A stretch of DNA of 39,154 nucleotides from Desulfofundulus thermosubterraneus DSM 16057 (GTDB taxonomy: Bacteria > Bacillota > Desulfotomaculia > Desulfotomaculales > Desulfovirgulaceae), in contig NZ_FQZM01000033.1 of assembly GCF_900142025.1 (NCBI RefSeq), forward strand, positions 1 to 39,154, written 5' to 3'. The translations under genes were made by a program, and so were the position numbers. Below, one piece after another: positions 15,260-23,189 of this stretch. Position 1 is the stretch's first letter; each line of letters opens with the position of its first letter. The notes beneath the pieces are model-generated. The model was given only the letters and a program-made list of their open reading frames with translations. It did not search any database and was not told the origin of the DNA.

Positions 15260-15739
15260 TCACCAGATGGCTGTAAAAAACCAGACGATCATCCCTATCT
15301 CCAATACCAGTTTGACGGCCATCCCTCCTGCAAGGCCGACCAGGGAACCCCAGCCGGCCAGAATGGCCTGGGTTAAGGGTTTGCGGGCAAGCAACTCCCC
15401 AATTACCGCCCCTACCAGGGGGCCAAAAACTATACCCGCGGCTCCAAATACAATTAGCCCTAGAATCATGCCAGCCGCACTACCCCAGATGGCATAACCG
15501 GAACCACCGTAGCGGCGTACCGCCCAGGCTCCAGCCAGGTAATCCAGGGCCAGTACTAGAGCCATTGCCAGTGCCTGGCCCAGGTAAAAGCCCCATCCCA
15601 GGGTAGAGAAACCGGTGGCCAGGCCATAAACCAGCATTCCCAGCCAGATGAGCGGTGCGCCGGGTAGGGCCGGCACCACCGTCCCGGCCAGGCCGGCAGC
15701 AAAGAACAGGCACGCCATGAGCAAACCCAGGAGGGACAT
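15260..15739 (-). CDS. DUF456 family membrane protein
   Basis: 159 residues, almost entirely hydrophobic with Gly-rich membrane helices. The signature segments of DUF456 are present: GTVVPALPGAPLIWLGML near the start, YLAGAWAVRRYGGSGYAIWG in the middle, and GLIVFGAAGIVFGPLVGAVIGELL. The family is widespread and uncharacterised; a small integral membrane protein in the cytoplasmic membrane is all that can be said. GGGGAGGTAAACTGAA precedes the ATG at 15739, so expression looks real. It is transcribed convergently with rnhA and separated from the feo operon by that operon's terminator. Confidence 0.88.
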   Translation of the reverse strand: MSLLGLLMACLFFAAGLAGTVVPALPGAPLIWLGMLVYGLATGFSTLGWGFYLGQALAMALVLALDYLAGAWAVRRYGGSGYAIWGSAAGMILGLIVFGAAGIVFGPLVGAVIGELLARKPLTQAILAGWGSLVGLAGGMAVKLVLEIGMIVWFFTAIW

Positions 15740-15812
15740 TTCAGTTTACCTCCCCTGTTTTTAGATTTATATTTATATGCAACGTTCGACAACCTATGAT
15801 GCTTCCCCTGTT

Positions 15813-15844
15813 AAAAAAGGGGCCGGTTTGGAAACCAGCCCCTT
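15813..15844 (-). terminator. Terminator of the feo operon
   Basis: On the minus strand AAGGGGC-GGTTT pairs with AAACC-GCCCCTT with one internal mismatch, followed by a run of six T. It lies nine bases past the zinc-ribbon gene. Confidence 0.85.
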
Positions 15845-15852
15845 GAGCCATT

Positions 15853-16044
15853 TTAAATTCCTTTCCGTAGCCCCTTATCAGCGTGTCCCGCCGTCAGGGG
15901 TATGCACCCCCCGGTGCATTTTTTGCAGTTGCCCTGACAGCACTGCCATGTCCATAGAAAGTGGTTGCAACGGGGGCAACGGGTAGCATTAACACCAGTT
16001 ACTTTATAACCGCAACAAGGGCAAATGTCTTTCGACCATGGCAT
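15853..16044 (-). CDS. Small zinc-ribbon/Cys-rich protein, third gene of the feo operon
   Basis: 63 residues with nine Cys: ICPCCGYK and TRCPRCNHFL form a probable zinc ribbon or rubredoxin-like knuckle pair, followed by QCCQGNCKKCTGGC. I do not recognise the family. It follows feoB by 62 bases with GGAGGAGACAGGGC before the ATG at 16044, and ends just before the operon terminator, so it is co-transcribed with the iron importer. Clostridial feo operons often carry a small extra protein (FeoC, or Cys-rich pieces); a role in iron sensing, insertion or stabilising FeoB is plausible inference. It could instead simply bind zinc. Confidence 0.75.
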   Translation of the reverse strand: MPWSKDICPCCGYKVTGVNATRCPRCNHFLWTWQCCQGNCKKCTGGCIPLTAGHADKGLRKGI

Positions 16045-16106
16045 GCCCTGTCTCCTCCCTCCCTATGTGCACTAAGTGGCAGCTCCCGGGAGCAACTTTA
16101 GGCTGC

Positions 16107-18083
16107 CTACCTCGGAATGTTGGTGGTCGGTCTGGCCCGGCGAAGGAACATGCACATTCCCACAATGGCCAGGGTAAGGGCTGCAAAGACCAGTATTACG
16201 GGCAGAACCTGTACTTTATCGCCGGCTGGGCTGAAGAGCCGGGCCAGCTGGGCCACCAGGCCGCCAACGAGAAATGCCACTACCCAGCTGCTCCCCCAGA
16301 TGAAAAGCGCTTCCTTTTTGGTCCGTTCCTTAAAAATTACCAGTACAGAGGCAATGCAGGGTACGAATAGGGTGATGGTGATCAGGGCCACAATGGTTTG
16401 AAGCGGGGTTAAGGCCAGATCCGTTAACCCTGCGGCCCCAAAATCCCGCCGTACAATCCCCATAATGAAGGCCGTGGCCGCCTTGCGGGGGAGATTCAGC
16501 CAGCCCACGGTGAGGGGCGCCAGGAGGTTTTGTAAGAACTCCAGGATGCCCGTTACCTGAAAGGTACTGATGATCAATGCCCCCAGGGCGAAGAGTGGCG
16601 CGGCTTCCTTCAGGAAATGGTAGGACTTGGTGCCAGTCTTCTTTAGCACGTTGTCCAGCCGGGGCAGCCTCAAAGGAGGCAGATCGATGAACAGATCAGC
16701 CGACTTACCCGGCAACAGGGTGGACAGCAACGTACCGGCCATCACCAGCACGCTGAAGATCACCAGGGCATACAGAGCTATGTACTGCGGTCCCAGTGTA
16801 GCCAGCATGCCGGCAATGACCCCCAGTTGGGCGGAGCAGGGAATGGTTAACCCCAGCAGAAAAATGGCGATCTTCCTCTCCCGGTCCGAAGATAGGAGCC
16901 GGGTGGTGATGGTGGCCATGGTTACGCAACCAAAACCAAGAATAATGGGAATTACCCCCCGGCCATTTAACCCAATGGAGGTTAACAGGCGATCCACCAG
17001 GGTGGCAATCCGGGGTAAATAACCCGAGTCTTCAAATAAAGACAGGAAGAAATAGAACCCTACCACCAGAGGCATCAATAATCCCAACAGGTAGGTCACC
17101 GTCATGGTGAGCAAACCGAACTCGCCAATCAAAATGGTACCCGGTATGGAAGACTGGGGTATAAATTGTTCTACGAATTGACGCACCGCAGGCTCATATA
17201 TGCCCTGCATAATGGTTTCCTCGGTAATACCCACAACGGTGCCCGCAATAAAAACACCAATGGCTTTGTACATGGCCCAGAGGGCCAGCAACAGGATGGG
17301 AACCCCCGTAAGCGGCTTGATCATCCAGCGTCCCAAAGTGGTGGCCACACTGGCGCCCTGGGAGGTTTCCCGCACCACCTCCTGGCAAATTGCGTTAACT
17401 CTCTCCCTCCGGCGGCGATAAATTTCCTCTCGCCGGGTGTCCGGCTCCAAGCCGTGGCGAGCGGCAATCACCGGGTCTTCTTCCAGGACCAGCAGTGCTT
17501 CTCCCCGGCTACCCACCCGGTTGAGCAGTTGGTTGAGCTCCTCTTCCAGTCCCGGTGTGGCGTGTCCCGGCCGGGCGGTGAAGAGTTCCGTCTTCAGGCG
17601 GTCAAACCCCTCCTTTTTTACGGCCACCGTAGGGATGACGGGCACTCCCAGCAACTGGCTTAACCGGTCAACATCTACTTCAATGCCCATCCTCTTAGCA
17701 TCGTCCATCATGTTCAGGGCAACGATCACCGGTACTCCGGTATCGATGATTTGCTGGGTGAGGAAAAGATCCCTTTCCAGATGGGCGGCCGAGACCACAT
17801 TGAGCACCAGATCGGCGGAAAGGATGATGTCCCGGGCAATACGCTCTTCGTCGTTAAAGGAGGATATACCATAAACCCCCGGTGTATCAATTACCACGTC
17901 AGAGCCGTAACGACCGTAGGAAATATCCAGGGTTGTTCCCGGGTAGTTGGAAACATCCACATACATGCCGGTAAAGTGGTTGAAAAATACCGACTTTCCC
18001 GTATTGGGATTACCGGCCAGCACGATACGACGGGCCCCGGCGGGTATTTCTATTTTAAGTCCGGGACAATGGCAGTGGGCCAT
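16107..18083 (-). CDS. feoB: Ferrous iron transporter FeoB
   Basis: 658 residues. The N-terminal G domain shows G1 GNPNTGKS (residues 24-31), the G2 region NYPGTTLD, G3 DTPGVYG and G4 NMMD, followed by the GDI helical region. The rest is the membrane domain with two Gate motifs (VGFYFFLSLFEDSGYLPRIA; ILGFGCVTMATITTR, with a conserved Cys) and CSAQLGVIAGMLA. It imports Fe(II) across the cytoplasmic membrane. It starts MAHCHCPG, an unusual N-terminal Cys/His pair that could touch metal. AAGGGAG precedes the ATG, two bases after the feoA stop codon. Regulated with feoA by Fur-type boxes upstream. Confidence 0.97.
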   Translation of the reverse strand: MAHCHCPGLKIEIPAGARRIVLAGNPNTGKSVFFNHFTGMYVDVSNYPGTTLDISYGRYGSDVVIDTPGVYGISSFNDEERIARDIILSADLVLNVVSAAHLERDLFLTQQIIDTGVPVIVALNMMDDAKRMGIEVDVDRLSQLLGVPVIPTVAVKKEGFDRLKTELFTARPGHATPGLEEELNQLLNRVGSRGEALLVLEEDPVIAARHGLEPDTRREEIYRRRRERVNAICQEVVRETSQGASVATTLGRWMIKPLTGVPILLLALWAMYKAIGVFIAGTVVGITEETIMQGIYEPAVRQFVEQFIPQSSIPGTILIGEFGLLTMTVTYLLGLLMPLVVGFYFFLSLFEDSGYLPRIATLVDRLLTSIGLNGRGVIPIILGFGCVTMATITTRLLSSDRERKIAIFLLGLTIPCSAQLGVIAGMLATLGPQYIALYALVIFSVLVMAGTLLSTLLPGKSADLFIDLPPLRLPRLDNVLKKTGTKSYHFLKEAAPLFALGALIISTFQVTGILEFLQNLLAPLTVGWLNLPRKAATAFIMGIVRRDFGAAGLTDLALTPLQTIVALITITLFVPCIASVLVIFKERTKKEALFIWGSSWVVAFLVGGLVAQLARLFSPAGDKVQVLPVILVFAALTLAIVGMCMFLRRARPTTNIPR

Positions 18084-18085
18084 GG

Positions 18086-18307
18086 TTAAAAACTCCCTTC
18101 CACTTCGATCTGCCGGGCCAACCCGCGGCCGATAGCGATTTCCTGACGGTTTTTGCTGATCACTACCGGTCCCGCAGGTACTACTTCACAGCAAGTTACA
18201 ACTTCCCCTTCAGCGATACCAAAACGCAGGGCCTGTGCGCGAACCAGTTCCGAGGGTATGGATAAAATGCGGCAACGCTGACCTCTTTTCATGCGATCTA
18301 GGGTCAC
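18086..18307 (-). CDS. feoA: FeoA, SH3-like accessory protein of iron transport
   Basis: 73 residues, the usual size for FeoA, a cytosolic SH3-fold protein that supports FeoB. RCRILSIPSELVRAQALRFGIAEGEVV matches the family pattern of 'a.Vv.i......r.rl..lGi..G..v', and ends in ISKNRQEIAIGRGLARQIEVE. The start is GTG at 18307 with GGGAGGGAC upstream. It is first in the operon feoA-feoB-zinc ribbon. Confidence 0.93.
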   Translation of the reverse strand: MTLDRMKRGQRCRILSIPSELVRAQALRFGIAEGEVVTCCEVVPAGPVVISKNRQEIAIGRGLARQIEVEGSF

Positions 18308-18355
18308 GGCAAGTCCCTCCCTATGTATGTAATGATGTAGATAAATGCATGGAGA

Positions 18356-18370
18356 TGAGAATCATTATCG
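18356..18370. promoter_or_regulatory. Fur box 1 (downstream copy)
   Basis: TGAGAATCATTATCG matches the 7-1-7 Fur consensus TGATAATnATTATCA at 12 of 14 positions. It lies in the leader, about 50 bases before feoA and about 65 bases downstream of the predicted start. Confidence 0.8.
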
Positions 18371-18416
18371 CTCAGTGGTGATGCTATTGAGGCGAAAAGC
18401 AGGTTTTACGTGTTTG

Positions 18417-18431
18417 TGAGAATGAATCTCA
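18417..18431. promoter_or_regulatory. Fur box 2 (overlapping the transcription start region)
   Basis: TGAGAATGAATCTCA matches the 7-1-7 Fur consensus with three mismatches and has its own 5-base dyad (TGAGA/TCTCA). It begins about five bases downstream of the predicted start, where a bound repressor would block initiation. Confidence 0.7.
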
Positions 18432-18442
18432 ATCTAGATACA

Positions 18443-18470
18443 GTTTAACCCTCCGGCTTGCCCCTGTCAA
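18443..18470 (-). promoter_or_regulatory. Sigma-A promoter of the feo operon
   Basis: On the minus strand a perfect TTGACA (18470-18465), exactly 17 bases, then TAAACT (18448-18443). The start is predicted near 18436. Iron-replete Fur binding to the two boxes downstream would shut it off. Confidence 0.8.
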
Positions 18471-18480
18471 GCCTATATTT

Positions 18481-18510
18481 GAAAAAAATAACGGGGTGTG
18501 AAACCCCGTT
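18481..18510 (-). terminator. Terminator after the Cys-rich peptide gene
   Basis: On the minus strand AACGGGGT pairs with ACCCCGTT over a five-base loop, followed by ATTTTTTTC. It ends the operon that starts at 20287 and insulates the feo promoter. Confidence 0.88.
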
Positions 18511-18521
18511 TAGGCTGGTTT

Positions 18522-18671
18522 TTACAGGTCGTCATCCGCTTTCGCGCATTCGGCGCAAGAATCAGCGGAAAGATCGTTTTCTGCCGGGCAGCCACCCGTG
18601 CTCTCCAGAGCTGGGCAGGCAGTATCGTTCCTGCGTTCTGCTGCGCGATTGGTTTTGTCCTCACGGGACAT
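18522..18671 (-). CDS. 49-residue acidic Cys-rich peptide
   Basis: MSREDKTNRAAERRNDTACP opens the product. Four Cys follow the spacing C-x8-C-x10-C-x2-C, and it ends in an acidic CAECAKADDDL. I do not recognise it. It looks genuine: AGGAGGTGATAAAATC precedes the ATG at 18671, which is among the best ribosome sites in the window, and a strong terminator follows the TAA stop by 12 bases. The longer frame to 18713 has no ribosome site. It sits 51 bases after the LpdD-like gene, so it is probably its last co-transcribed partner. A small metal- or Fe-S-binding protein is a reasonable guess only. Confidence 0.7.
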   Translation of the reverse strand: MSREDKTNRAAERRNDTACPALESTGGCPAENDLSADSCAECAKADDDL

Positions 18672-18722
18672 GATTTTATCACCTCCTGGAACATATTTTG
18701 TCCCCGGAGGCACAAAAAAAAG

Positions 18723-19130
18723 CTAACGAAAATTGGCATTAATTTTTAAATAGGATTTTAAATTATTTAACAATTGTTGCATGGCCTGCCGGGAATTCTC
18801 AACCAGGAGGTTTATATCTTCCGCTTGCGCCCTTTCCACATGGAGCCCGGCTACCACGACCACCGGCTGGCCGCTGGCTTTGGCCAGTTCTTCGGCCAGG
18901 GGTTTGGCTATTTCGTCGTCCTTGTGCCCTAGCCTGGGTACCACCGTGGAGGTACAGCTTAAGCGGCCGGGATCGGCCAGGCTGGGGCGGGGAATGCTCA
19001 AAACCACCGCTCCAACATGGGGCTTTTCACCGCCGAAAAGGGAGATTATAATGCCCTCGCCGGTGAGGGTTGCCTGCAGCTGTACCCGGTGTTTTCCTTC
19101 CCCGGCAGCAAAAAAAAGGTTTTTGATCAT
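18723..19130 (-). CDS. LpdD-like protein (possible prenylated-flavin chaperone of UbiD enzymes)
   Basis: 135 residues. The start (FFAAGEGKHRVQLQATLTGEG), the middle GGEKPHVGAVVLSIPRPSL and STVVPRLGHKDDEIAK, and the end VVVVAGLHVERAQAEDINLLVENS fit my memory of the LpdD / gallate decarboxylase subunit D family. That family accompanies UbiD-type decarboxylases and is proposed to help deliver prenylated FMN. It shares an ATGA overlap with the methyltransferase gene upstream. A UbiD is encoded at 28643-30079, so a functional link across 10 kb is inferred. The conserved HK(D/E)DE and H in AGLHVE could be ligand residues. Family call moderately sure; function less so. Confidence 0.75.
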   Translation of the reverse strand: MIKNLFFAAGEGKHRVQLQATLTGEGIIISLFGGEKPHVGAVVLSIPRPSLADPGRLSCTSTVVPRLGHKDDEIAKPLAEELAKASGQPVVVVAGLHVERAQAEDINLLVENSRQAMQQLLNNLKSYLKINANFR

Positions 19131-20287
19131 GGCTGCCCCCTGCCTTTTGGTCCCTTCGCAAAACCGAGCAGGTCAGGTTGCCCAACCCCTTTGCATAGTG
19201 CCAGGACCTTAAAAATTCCTCCCATCCCTTCCGGTAAAAGCAATTTTTTTACGGCCATGACTGTACGCGTGGTCCTTTCGTCAAAAACGTATTCGGGGGC
19301 GGACCGGGGAATGGCCTCCACAATGCCCAGGTTCAGCAAGAAATCCATTTGGGTGGTATACCCGGCCGGGTGCAGACCAGCCTCCCGGCCCCATTGCATG
19401 AGTGCGGAAAAATTAACATGGGCGGTGATATCCTGTTGTCCCACATTATTCAGGGGATCGCTGCCCAAACGGTGTTGCCGGTAACAGCGCAGGGTGCCTT
19501 CAAAGCGGGAAGGATGGTAAAGCTCCGGGGATTCCATGCCGTAGTCAATGAGGAGTACAAAACCCCGCCCCAGCCCGGCCGCCACTTCCCGCAGCCATTC
19601 CCGGGCAGCCAGATTAACTTCGGCTGCCTGGCCAGGTGCAAGTTTTATGCCCAGGGTGGTAAAGTATTCCTCCAGGAAGGGGGTGGAAAGTTCCCCCTCC
19701 TCCTCTACCAGCCTGCCGTCACGCCAGTTAACGTAAATTTCCTTGAGCCCTGACGCAGTTTGGCGTACCCGGTGGACCGGAAAAGCGTCCACCAGCTCGT
19801 TGCCAAAAATGATTCCATTAATATGGCCGGTATCTCCTACCTCAGACAGGGCATTGACCCAGGATAATTTTTCCTTTGGAAAGGGGGTCAGAAGCTCTTT
19901 TTGCCGCCGGACCATTTCCAGGCTGGCCTCGATGATATAATAGCGCACCCCTTCCCATGCCGGGGGAAAAGATGTAGCCAGTGCGTTCAGGATGTCCCGG
20001 GCTAAAAGGCCTTTACCCGCTCCATATTCTACGAGCACCCAGTTTTGCGGCCGCCCGAGATATTCCCACATCTGGGAAAACTGTTTGGCCAGCATGGCTC
20101 CGAAAAGAGGATGTACGTCGGCGCTGGTGTAGAAATCACCCCGGGGTCCAATTTTCTCCCCGGGGCCGGTGTAATACCCCAGTCCGGGGTAATAAAGGGC
20201 TATTTGCATAAAATCTTTAAAAGTAATGGGCCCCCGGGTTTTAATTATAGTGATCAGTTTTTCCAAAAGGGGGTTCAAATTACTCAC
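19127..20287 (-). CDS. MidA/NDUFAF7-family SAM-dependent methyltransferase
   Basis: 386 residues of the DUF185 family. Diagnostic segments are ITFKDFMQIALYYPGLGYY with GDFYTSADVHPLFGAML at the N-terminus, VEYGAGKGLLARDIL (SAM site), YYIIEASLEMVRRQKELL, IFGNELVDAFPVHRV and LLIDYGMESPELYHPSR. In mitochondria NDUFAF7 dimethylates an arginine of complex I; the bacterial substrate is unknown. The start is GTG at 20287 with GGGGTG eight bases upstream. It leads an operon with the LpdD-like gene (4-base overlap) and the Cys-rich peptide. Confidence 0.92.
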   Translation of the reverse strand: MSNLNPLLEKLITIIKTRGPITFKDFMQIALYYPGLGYYTGPGEKIGPRGDFYTSADVHPLFGAMLAKQFSQMWEYLGRPQNWVLVEYGAGKGLLARDILNALATSFPPAWEGVRYYIIEASLEMVRRQKELLTPFPKEKLSWVNALSEVGDTGHINGIIFGNELVDAFPVHRVRQTASGLKEIYVNWRDGRLVEEEGELSTPFLEEYFTTLGIKLAPGQAAEVNLAAREWLREVAAGLGRGFVLLIDYGMESPELYHPSRFEGTLRCYRQHRLGSDPLNNVGQQDITAHVNFSALMQWGREAGLHPAGYTTQMDFLLNLGIVEAIPRSAPEYVFDERTTRTVMAVKKLLLPEGMGGIFKVLALCKGVGQPDLLGFAKGPKGRGQP

Positions 20288-20345
20288 CTTATTGCACCCC
20301 GATTTTTAATGTTAATTTTATATATTTGTCCATAATAATCCGGTG

Positions 20346-20373
20346 ATATCTTCTCGTAAGAACGTCCACACTA
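20346..20373 (+). promoter_or_regulatory. Possible sigma-F/G promoter for the DUF1657 gene
   Basis: ATA (20346-20348, in TGATA), an 18-base spacer and CACACTA (20367-20373) resemble the forespore consensus gnATR-18-cAtnnTA. DUF1657 genes commonly lie in sporulation loci, so forespore control would make sense. Weak motif evidence. Confidence 0.4.
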
Positions 20374-20421
20374 GAACTGTAATTGAAAAAAATTTTTTCT
20401 TAAAAACAAGGAGGTAAATTT

Positions 20422-20649
20422 ATGACCATTGGCGAAAAAATGCATCAAACCCTGGCCTCTTTGGAAAGTGCGGCTGCCAATTTAAAGACCTTCTCCCTGG
20501 ATACCCAGGATCAGACGGCCAAACAAATGTTTGCCAGTTATTCGCAGCAACTGGAGGACATTTGCAAGGGTCTGCGGGGACGGGTTAATTACATTGAACA
20601 GCAGGAACCCCAGTACAAAGTAATGCAACCACAGCAAAAGCAGCAATAG
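20422..20649 (+). CDS. DUF1657 domain protein (sporulation-associated small protein)
   Basis: 75 residues of a compact, all-helical DUF1657 protein. Its typical start is MTIGEKMHQTLASLESAAANLKTFSLDTQDQTAKQMF, then YSQQLEDICKGLRGRVNYIEQQEPQYK with a Gln-rich tail. Family members are found near spoVAC/spoVAE-like genes in spore formers; the molecular function is unknown. AAGGAGGTAAATTT gives an ideal ribosome site for the ATG at 20422. It is monocistronic, with a strong terminator 27 bases after the stop. Confidence 0.92.
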   Translation: MTIGEKMHQTLASLESAAANLKTFSLDTQDQTAKQMFASYSQQLEDICKGLRGRVNYIEQQEPQYKVMQPQQKQQ

Positions 20650-20675
20650 CGCTAATCTCTGGACGCAGCATAGCC

Positions 20676-20715
20676 GGAGGACGCGGGGTTTCCCCCGGGT
20701 CCTCCCTGTCTTTTT
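20676..20715 (+). terminator. Terminator of the DUF1657 gene
   Basis: GGAGGAC (20676-20682) pairs with GTCCTCC (20699-20705) and CGGGG (20684-20688) with CCCCG (20693-20697), followed by CTGTCTTTTT. Confidence 0.9.
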
Positions 20716-20761
20716 ATCCAAAGTCAGGAAAAATTTTAACAGGAGGATGGTCAGAATTTAT

Positions 20762-21208
20762 ATGCTCGTACAACCGGTAAACCGTGGGCGCATGATTATG
20801 GGACGACTAAAAAAGGGAACCGACTTACTAGCTTCCCTGACCCAGCTTTGCGTGAATGAAAACATCCAGCTGGGCGTAGTGCGGGCCATTGGGGCGGTCA
20901 CCCGTGCCCGGGTGGGCTTTTATCACCAGGACCGGCGGACTTATACTTACCTGGAGTTTAACCATCCCCATGAAATCATCGGCCTCGAGGGGAATATCTC
21001 CCTTAAGGACGGGCAGCCCTTCGTTCACGCTCATATTGCCCTGATGGCTGCAGATGGACGTATGGTCGGCGGCCACTTGGCGGAAGGGACAGAGGTTTTC
21101 GCCTGCGAATATGTGATCACCGAACTCCTCCATGAGCATGAACGCGACTTTGAACGGGTCTTTGATGAAGCCACGGGGCTGTACCTCTGGCCCATGGCCG
21201 GGGACTAG
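20762..21208 (+). CDS. PPC/DUF296 domain protein (DNA-binding-like)
   Basis: 148 residues from the ATG at 20762. The single PPC domain shows RLKKGTDLLASLTQLCVNENI, GVVRAIGAVTRARVGFY, HEIIGLEGNISLKDGQPFVHAHIAL, GGHLAEGTEVFACEYVITEL. Its three His in PFVHAHIAL...GGH are a conserved, probably metal-binding feature. In plants the PPC domain joins AT-hook proteins; the bacterial stand-alone form is uncharacterised. The ATG at 20747 has AGGAGG directly abutting it, which cannot work well, while the ATG at 20762 is 15 bases away; neither is ideal. A terminator follows at 21239. Confidence 0.88.
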   Translation: MLVQPVNRGRMIMGRLKKGTDLLASLTQLCVNENIQLGVVRAIGAVTRARVGFYHQDRRTYTYLEFNHPHEIIGLEGNISLKDGQPFVHAHIALMAADGRMVGGHLAEGTEVFACEYVITELLHEHERDFERVFDEATGLYLWPMAGD

Positions 21209-21238
21209 TTATCCCCCAAAAAGGGCCAGGGTGGATGG

Positions 21239-21277
21239 CCGGCTGTAACCGTATTGACGGTTATGACCGGTTTTTTT
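21239..21277 (+). terminator. Terminator of the PPC-domain gene
   Basis: TAACCGT (21246-21252) pairs with ACGGTTA (21257-21263) around ATTG, extended by an outer CCGG/CCGG (21239-21242 with 21267-21270), followed by seven T. It overlaps the selB stop codon on the other strand. Confidence 0.8.
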
Positions 21278-23189
21278 GTTTCTCCGCCCAGGTGAGGACC
21301 CGCTTATCCTCCACCCGCCGGGTAGTTTTTTCCCGGTCAAAATACTCTAAGAGGGGCAGCGCGTACTTCCGGGACGTTTGCAGCAAATCCCGGGTTTCTC
21401 CCACCGTGATTTCTCCCTTTTCCCGTAAATAGTCAACCAGTGCCTGCCGGGCCCTGTCTACACAGTCCGGGTGAAAGTACAGATCGTCGGCTACCCGCAC
21501 CAGCAGGCCTTTCTTAAGCAGGTATTGCAAAATCTCCTGGGCCGCTGAGCCTTCCAGCCCTGCCCGGCGGGCTGCCTCACCCCAGGCAGGTGGCTGGTAA
21601 TTTGCCTCCCTGTACATCTCGATCAACTGCTTTATTTGTTGTTCCTGTTTATGGTTGGGCCTCGGGGTAAATTCAGGCAGGGCTATATCCTGGGTGTAAA
21701 GCTTCACCAGGCCATCTTCTTCCATAACCTGGAGAAGAGACTGAAACTGTTTGCTGTTCAACCCTGCAAGCAGGCGGGAACGCATTTCTTCTTTGGGGAA
21801 ACCTTCCCGCAGCGGGAAGTCCCGATGGTATTCTTGCAGCATCAAACGCATATTTTCCGCCCACTGCAGGTAGACTTCCTGAAGAAGATAATAAACCTGG
21901 TTTTCTAAAGGTATGGAGCGAACCTGCTTTTTCTCCACCAGGGAGAACAGGGTATCCTTTACTGTCTTCTCATCCAGCCCGCTGGCCTTAACCAGTTCTT
22001 CTGCCGTGAGGATAGTCCGTTGGCTATTGAGTTGCTGAAGCAGGAGTTCTTCAGGTGTACCCTTTTCCCGGGTTAAGAGGCTTTCAATTACTTCTGCGCG
22101 CAGGCGCCGATGTTTTGGTGCTACAGGGTCAATGATCTTGCCGCCACCAATGGTGCGAACCGGGGAATAGGAACGTACGACAAACCGGTCCCCCCGCACG
22201 GCCACCGCGGGTTCCTCCAGTTCCAGCTGGGCCAGGGCCGTTTCCTGCGGGGCTAGCTCATCCCGGTCCAGGAGGATTACCCGGCACATAATTTCCGCCG
22301 TTCCCAAGTGCAGGCGCACCCGGCTCCTGTTTTTCAAGGGCCTGGCCGTTTCCAGCAGCACAAAGCGGACATCTAGGCGGTAGGAGGGGGTCAGGCTGCC
22401 GGGAGTGGCCAGGACACTGCCCCGGGGCACTTCCTCGATTTCCACTCCGGTCAGGTTTACCGCTACCCGCTGTCCGGCCCGGGCTTCTTCCACTTTCCGT
22501 CCGTGCACCTGTAGTGTGCGTACCCGGGAGGCTATTTTGCGGGGCATAATTTCCAGCGCATCCCCGGTGCGCAGTATGCCGCTCCACAAAGTACCGGTGG
22601 CTACGGTGCCAAAACCGGTTATGGAAAAAACCCTGTCCACAGGGAGGCGTACGTAACCGGTGGCCGGTTTTTCCTTGACCTCCTGCGCTACCAGATCGAT
22701 GGTGCGTAAAAGTTCGTCCAGTCCCTGGCCGGTAACACTGGAAACCTCCACCACCGGTGCACCTTCCAGGGTGGTACCCTTGAGAAAATCCACCACCTCT
22801 TCCCGCACCAGGTCCAGCCATTCCCGGTCCACCAGGTCCACTTTGCTCAGTACTACTACTCCCCGCGGTATTTGCAGGAGGTGAATGATATCCATATGCT
22901 CTTTTGTTTGGGGCATAATTCCTTCATCGGCGGCAATGACCAGGAGCACCAGGTCAATACCACCGACACCGGCCAGCATGTTTTTGATAAAACGCTCATG
23001 GCCCGGGACATCTACGATGCCGGCCTGCCGGCCGCTGGGCAGGGTTAAGGAAGCAAAGCCCAGTTCAATGGAGATACCCCGTTCCTTCTCTTCTTTTAAG
23101 CGATCCGTATCTACTCCGGTAAGGGCCTTGACCAGCATGGTTTTGCCGTGATCCACATGACCGGCGGTCCCGATGATCAAATAGGTCAC
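21261..23189 (-). CDS. selB: Selenocysteine-specific elongation factor SelB
   Basis: 642 residues. The EF-Tu-like GTPase part has [11 protein letters not shown] (G1), [12 protein letters not shown] (G3) and SKVDLV (G4), with the selenocysteine-factor signature [12 protein letters not shown]. Domains II and III and winged-helix repeats in the C-terminal half (FLKKGLL and related segments to about residue 635) bind the SECIS hairpin of mRNA. It delivers Sec-tRNA-Sec to UGA codons on the ribosome. The start is GTG at 23189, overlapping the selA stop codon by four bases, so the two are translationally coupled. The size fits the bacterial family (about 610-640). Confidence 0.97.
   Translation of the reverse strand: MTYLIIGTAGHVDHGKTMLVKALTGVDTDRLKEEKERGISIELGFASLTLPSGRQAGIVDVPGHERFIKNMLAGVGGIDLVLLVIAADEGIMPQTKEHMDIIHLLQIPRGVVVLSKVDLVDREWLDLVREEVVDFLKGTTLEGAPVVEVSSVTGQGLDELLRTIDLVAQEVKEKPATGYVRLPVDRVFSITGFGTVATGTLWSGILRTGDALEIMPRKIASRVRTLQVHGRKVEEARAGQRVAVNLTGVEIEEVPRGSVLATPGSLTPSYRLDVRFVLLETARPLKNRSRVRLHLGTAEIMCRVILLDRDELAPQETALAQLELEEPAVAVRGDRFVVRSYSPVRTIGGGKIIDPVAPKHRRLRAEVIESLLTREKGTPEELLLQQLNSQRTILTAEELVKASGLDEKTVKDTLFSLVEKKQVRSIPLENQVYYLLQEVYLQWAENMRLMLQEYHRDFPLREGFPKEEMRSRLLAGLNSKQFQSLLQVMEEDGLVKLYTQDIALPEFTPRPNHKQEQQIKQLIEMYREANYQPPAWGEAARRAGLEGSAAQEILQYLLKKGLLVRVADDLYFHPDCVDRARQALVDYLREKGEITVGETRDLLQTSRKYALPLLEYFDREKTTRRVEDKRVLTWAEKQKNRS

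Noticed and set aside
22258-22821. 187-residue minus-strand frame rich in Gly and Pro
   Set aside because: It is another frame of selB on the same strand, with composition typical of a GC-rich shadow.
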